DNA from: Nostoc sp. PCC 7107
GTDB taxonomy: Bacteria > Cyanobacteriota > Cyanobacteriia > Cyanobacteriales > Nostocaceae
Reading direction: 5' to 3'
Assembly: GCF_000316625.1 (NCBI RefSeq)
Contig: NC_019676.1
Span: forward strand, 1,599,001-1,663,000
Length of the DNA stretch: 64,000 nucleotides
This document shows positions 61,306 through 64,000 of the stretch, piece by piece. Below the pieces are notes generated by a model. The model was not told the origin of the DNA, ran no database searches, and saw only the letters and a list, made by a program, of their open reading frames with translations. The position numbers and the translations under genes are program-made. Each line of letters opens with the position of its first letter. Position 1 is the first letter of the stretch.

Positions 61306-61941
61306 ATGTCATACGTAAATCGCACAGGTGACGATATTGTTACTGATCCTGCTGTAGTAAATAGAGTTGCTGATTATCATGACCGTGTTCGCTGGGGGCC
61401 GATAATTTCTGGGGTGTTAATTGCTTTAGCTACCCAGTTAATTTTGAGCGCCTTCTTTGCGGCTATCGGTGCTGGTAGAGTAGCAGATTCAGGTGCGCCT
61501 AGAACAATAGCACCTGATGTGGCTGGTAATGTGGGAATTTGGTCAACCGTTGCCTTATTATTGTCACTATTTATTGGTGGATGGATAACAAGCCGTGCTT
61601 GTGGGCCAATGAACCGCAATACAGCTTTGCTAAATGGCGCAATTCTCTGGGCTACCACTTTGGCACTGAGTTCTTGGCTATTGGCGAGTGGGGTAACTGG
61701 TGCTTTTGGAATTGCTGCTTCTAATGCGGGAGAAGTTATCAACCAAGTACAGCAGCCTGGTGGTTTAGCTGTACCACAAAATGTACCTAATGTCAGCGCT
61801 CAACAAACTCGTGAAGCTGCTGCTGCAACATCAAGAGCTTTATGGTGGTTCGTTCTGGGTTCTTTATTAAGTTTGGCTGCTTCATTAATAGGAGCTATTG
61901 CTGGCGTTCGTAGCCCTCGCACTAACACTTATCGTTCTTAG
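61306..61941 (+). CDS. Hypothetical membrane protein
   Basis: The 211-residue protein has four predicted membrane helices: WGPIISGVLIALATQLILSA, IWSTVALLLSLFIGGWITSR, LNGAILWATTLALSSWLLAS and LWWFVLGSLLSLAASLIGAI. A low-complexity linker follows the third. The N-terminus (MSYVNRTGDDIVTDPAVVNR) is soluble. It resembles small membrane proteins that cyanobacterial annotation calls hypothetical. AAGGAG precedes the ATG. A terminator lies 26 bp after the stop. Confidence 0.7.
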   Translation: MSYVNRTGDDIVTDPAVVNRVADYHDRVRWGPIISGVLIALATQLILSAFFAAIGAGRVADSGAPRTIAPDVAGNVGIWSTVALLLSLFIGGWITSRACGPMNRNTALLNGAILWATTLALSSWLLASGVTGAFGIAASNAGEVINQVQQPGGLAVPQNVPNVSAQQTREAAAATSRALWWFVLGSLLSLAASLIGAIAGVRSPRTNTYRS

Positions 61942-61967
61942 ATAATATTGTTTCTGCATATATTTTG

Positions 61968-61996
61968 AAAGCACCTTTGTTAAGGTGCTTTTTAGA
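61968..61996 (+). terminator. Intrinsic terminator
   Basis: AAAGCACCTT (61968-61977), loop TGTT, and AAGGTGCTTT (61982-61991) followed by TT: a perfect 10-bp stem after the membrane-protein gene. Confidence 0.85.
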
Positions 61997-62057
61997 TTTT
62001 GCATTTAATGTTTGTATTGTCCAATCATTCCTGTTTGCACTAAAGTCAATTTTTACA

Positions 62058-62363
62058 CTAGAAAAAGCGATCGCGGCCAATATGCACTTCCCACTCTACA
62101 ACTTGCGCGGAGTCTGCTAACATCCCATCTCGCGCCCGCGGACTACTTTTAACAATAGCTTGAGCCTGTTCGATGTTCTCCGCCTGAATCACCCAAAGTC
62201 CTGTTCCATCGTGGGGAAAAAACGGCCCGCAGCAAAGTAGTATACCTTTTTCTTGTTGCTCCAGAAACCACGACTGTTGATTTTGGTCATGTTCTGGGTG
62301 AACTTGTTTGTATTCGTAATATTCTGGAACGGTTGCAACTACAACAGCAAAAAGCTTAGACAT
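62058..62363 (-). CDS. YciI family protein
   Basis: The 101-residue protein shows the YciI (dimeric ferredoxin-like) pattern: FAVVVATVPEYYEYKQVHPE, DQNQQSWFLEQQEKGILLCC, GPFFPHDGTGLWVIQAENIE and QAIVKSSPRARDGMLADSAQ. A conserved His-Asp pair is seen in PHDG. The family role is not established. It lies downstream of a small hypothetical gene on the same strand. Confidence 0.85.
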   Translation of the reverse strand: MSKLFAVVVATVPEYYEYKQVHPEHDQNQQSWFLEQQEKGILLCCGPFFPHDGTGLWVIQAENIEQAQAIVKSSPRARDGMLADSAQVVEWEVHIGRDRFF

Positions 62364-62404
62364 GATGTATTGTGCAAATTTATTTCAAATTTTCAATTTG
62401 CTAA

Positions 62405-62665
62405 TTACCACTTCAAAAAGGAAGCTTCAATTCCTTGTTCGCGCCTAATCTTGCTGTCTTTTTCAAACCAACTAATAATTTGCTGCGTTGTTAAATCTTC
62501 AATAGTCACGTTGTATTCTTGAGCAATTTGCTGCAAGAGTTTATGAGATGAAATAGTCAATCTTGTTAAAAACTTTTCCGGTGAAGATAGCAAGGCTGCG
62601 TCAACTTTTGCTGACTCTTCCAGGGTTAAAAACTGGGTTGATGGTTGCTGTGATGGTAAATCCAT
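62405..62665 (-). CDS. Small hypothetical protein beside YciI
   Basis: The 86-residue product starts MDLPSQQPSTQFLTLEESAK, then VDAALLSSPEKFLTRLTISS, HKLLQQIAQEYNVTIEDLTT and QQIISWFEKDSKIRREQGIE. It is mostly helical and acidic, with no membrane span or known motif. It lies 41 bp upstream of the YciI gene, so the two may be one transcript. I do not recognise a family, although it looks like a real cyanobacterial gene. Confidence 0.6.
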   Translation of the reverse strand: MDLPSQQPSTQFLTLEESAKVDAALLSSPEKFLTRLTISSHKLLQQIAQEYNVTIEDLTTQQIISWFEKDSKIRREQGIEASFLKW

Positions 62666-62809
62666 AAACTAAATTAGTCAATAGTTATTTGTCAATACGG
62701 CTGAGTCAGATAATTTTTCTCTGAACCCTTAGCTGTTGACTTGATAATTAGTAAAATCTATCACTAATTTGGCTATTAACTTTATCTTAATGTGGATGTG
62801 AATCAGAAA

Positions 62810-63511
62810 TTAATTCTGCGGTTGCTGGCGAGCTTTAACTAAATAGCCACAGCGATGTTCACCATTAATAATCCAGTGGGTACGTTCTACTATACAGTCT
62901 GGTAGTACAGCGGCAAACATTTCCAATTCGTGACCACAAACGCTAGGAAAAGACTCAGCGACGTTGGAAATGGCACAATGATGCTCTATTAACACAAAGC
63001 GATCGCCTTTATCGGCAGAATTTTGCTCATCTGGTTCTACAGAGTGGTATTCTGCCATGAATCCTTCGGCTTTTCGCAACTGGACTAAAGTTTCTACCCG
63101 TTCTTTTAAAGAACCTTTACCAACGCGATCGCGGTATTCTTGGGCTTTGCGTTCCCATTGTTTTTGTAAAATCGTCGTCATTTTGTCGTGGCCGACGGTT
63201 TCGGCCAAGGTATCCAGCAGCGAAACGGCAAATTCCCCGTAACCATCACCAAAGCGATCGCTTGTTGTGCGATGTAGGCGATCGCGTCCTTGACGACTCA
63301 GTTCATAAATATGTTGTGGCCGCCCCATCCCCGCCTGTGCCGTAGATGAATACATAATCAATTCCTCCGCCTCTAAATCTTTGAGATGACGGCGAATTGC
63401 TTGTGGGCTAACATTTAAAACTTCTGAAAGCTCAAAAGCAGTTGCTTGTGAGTGTTTTAGCAGATATTCGAGAATCTCTTGCTTCGTTGAGGACTGCTGG
63501 GTAGTCGCCAT
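62810..63511 (-). CDS. sufR: SufR, Fe-S-sensing repressor of the suf operon
   Basis: The 233-residue protein has a DeoR/ArsR-like helix-turn-helix at about residues 15-60 (SEVLNVSPQAIRRHLKDLEA). A C-terminal domain has four cysteines with spacing C-X12-C-X13-C-X14-C (HHC...VCGHE...DCIVERT...HRCGY). This is the SufR pattern that holds a 4Fe-4S cluster. With cluster it represses sufBCDS; without it the operon is induced under iron or oxidative stress. It is divergent from sufB with two CAAC-N6-GTTG sites between. Confidence 0.95.
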   Translation of the reverse strand: MATTQQSSTKQEILEYLLKHSQATAFELSEVLNVSPQAIRRHLKDLEAEELIMYSSTAQAGMGRPQHIYELSRQGRDRLHRTTSDRFGDGYGEFAVSLLDTLAETVGHDKMTTILQKQWERKAQEYRDRVGKGSLKERVETLVQLRKAEGFMAEYHSVEPDEQNSADKGDRFVLIEHHCAISNVAESFPSVCGHELEMFAAVLPDCIVERTHWIINGEHRCGYLVKARQQPQN

Positions 63512-63548
63512 CTTAGTCCTAAAATTTTTTGAGAAATTTTGACTTTAA

Positions 63549-63562
63549 CAACATTGTTGTTG
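63549..63562. promoter_or_regulatory. SufR operator site 1
   Basis: CAAC ATTGTT GTTG matches the CAAC-N6-GTTG inverted repeat that SufR binds in cyanobacteria. It lies 38 bp before the sufR start, so it can serve autoregulation. Confidence 0.88.
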
Positions 63563-63593
63563 TTAATTTAGCGTAAAATGAAGATACGTTAAA

Positions 63594-63607
63594 CAACATG
63601 GGTGTTG
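63594..63607. promoter_or_regulatory. SufR operator site 2
   Basis: CAAC ATGGGT GTTG is a second exact CAAC-N6-GTTG site, 45 bp from site 1 and 130 bp before the sufB start. Two sites in this order match the known sufR-sufB promoter layout. Confidence 0.88.
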
Positions 63608-63736
63608 TTTTAATCTCCATCCTTATTCTAACAGCCGTGTGAACCACTCGATAATGCGAGATCGGCATCGGCGATAAACCAGCCCGTCTTCCATCCTTCA
63701 AGAGATCCATTTACGGAACACGAGAGACTACTACCG

Positions 63737-64000
63737 ATGAGTGCCACTGTCAAATCCCTAGTCAACCAACCTTACAAGTACGGCTTTATTACAGATATCG
63801 AAGCCGATACCATCCCGCGTGGACTTAGTGAAGACGTTGTTCGCTTGATTTCCGCCAAGAAAAATGAGCCGGAATTCATGCTCGACTTTCGTCTGAGAGC
63901 CTATCGCCAGTGGCAAAAAATGGTAGAACCAACTTGGCCTAGCGTCAAATATCCGCCGATTAATTATCAGGATATCATTTACTACTCTGCGCCCAAGCAA
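63737..64000 (+). CDS. sufB: SufB, Fe-S cluster scaffold subunit (5' part only)
   Basis: The frame starts at ATG 63737 and runs open to the window end (88 codons): MSATVKSLVNQPYKYGFITD, IEADTIPRGLSEDVVRLISA, KKNEPEFMLDFRLRAYRQWQ and WPSVKYPPINYQDIIYYSAP. These are the conserved first blocks of SufB, the scaffold of the SufBCD complex. GAGAG lies just upstream. The gene is cut by the end of the window; sufC, sufD and sufS would be expected to follow. Confidence 0.95.
   Translation, partial: MSATVKSLVNQPYKYGFITDIEADTIPRGLSEDVVRLISAKKNEPEFMLDFRLRAYRQWQKMVEPTWPSVKYPPINYQDIIYYSAPKQ

Overview
The window is a piece of a filamentous, heterocyst-forming type cyanobacterial chromosome (Nostoc/Anabaena-like). 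This rests on photosystem I genes (psaD, psaK), light-independent protochlorophyllide reductase (chlL, chlN), NDH-1 subunit ndhD, an xisH-xisI pair, a Mo-dependent nitrogenase C-terminal-domain protein, a RexT/thioredoxin pair with the exact redox cysteines known from Anabaena, many HIP1 octamers (GCGATCGC), and several families of short dispersed repeats, including tandem heptamers, that are typical of Nostocales. No rRNA, tRNA or CRISPR array was recognised.

Layout. 0-7 kb: a PEP-CTERM surface protein, a pentapeptide-repeat protein, a decayed IS4-type insertion sequence with intact 16-bp ends and a 9-bp target duplication, trpE, psaD, and a BrnT/BrnA-like toxin-antitoxin pair. 7-15.5 kb: an HNH remnant, a DICT-GAF histidine kinase, a glycogen-debranching-type glucosidase, the DUF2973/DUF2605 pair, and thrS. 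15.5-18 kb is an accessory island between thrS and thrB: a small antitoxin-like gene overlapping xisH, which overlaps xisI, then an unknown gene and a mazEF-type pair. 18-27.5 kb: thrB, ndhD, tmk, small membrane proteins, two methyltransferases and a hydrolase. 27.5-31.8 kb: a redox block (MFS, glutathione transferase, nitroreductase, thioredoxin trxA2) diverging from rexT across a perfect palindrome, followed by recR. 31.8-42 kb: secreted and signalling proteins, including a GHL10-type glycosidase, a MASE1-PAS hybrid kinase, a large LRR-Roc-COR (Roco) protein and a PIN toxin pair. 43-51 kb: chlL-DUF5331-chlN, nitrogenase-related and cupin genes, psaK and an M3 oligopeptidase. 51-57.3 kb: a dienelactone-hydrolase-like protein, a 50-residue gene, then the NAD cluster pncB-nadD-nrtR-nadE with a candidate NrtR operator. 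57.5-64 kb: a peptidoglycan-binding protein, an ABC ATPase, a TPR protein and small proteins, then sufR divergent from sufB (cut by the window end) with two SufR-type operators.

How they work together. Most genes are housekeeping (tryptophan, threonine, NAD, chlorophyll, photosystem I, Fe-S assembly). Three local regulators sit beside their probable targets with visible operators: RexT (trxA2), NrtR (NAD salvage and synthesis) and SufR (suf operon). Repeats are not confined to spacers. Heptamer arrays supply the last codons and stops of several genes, and dispersed repeats appear to have been captured in frame in the DUF5331 protein and at the pncB 3' end. Two genes (recR and a methyltransferase) have good ribosome-binding sites placed before ACG and ATC codons instead of a standard start.
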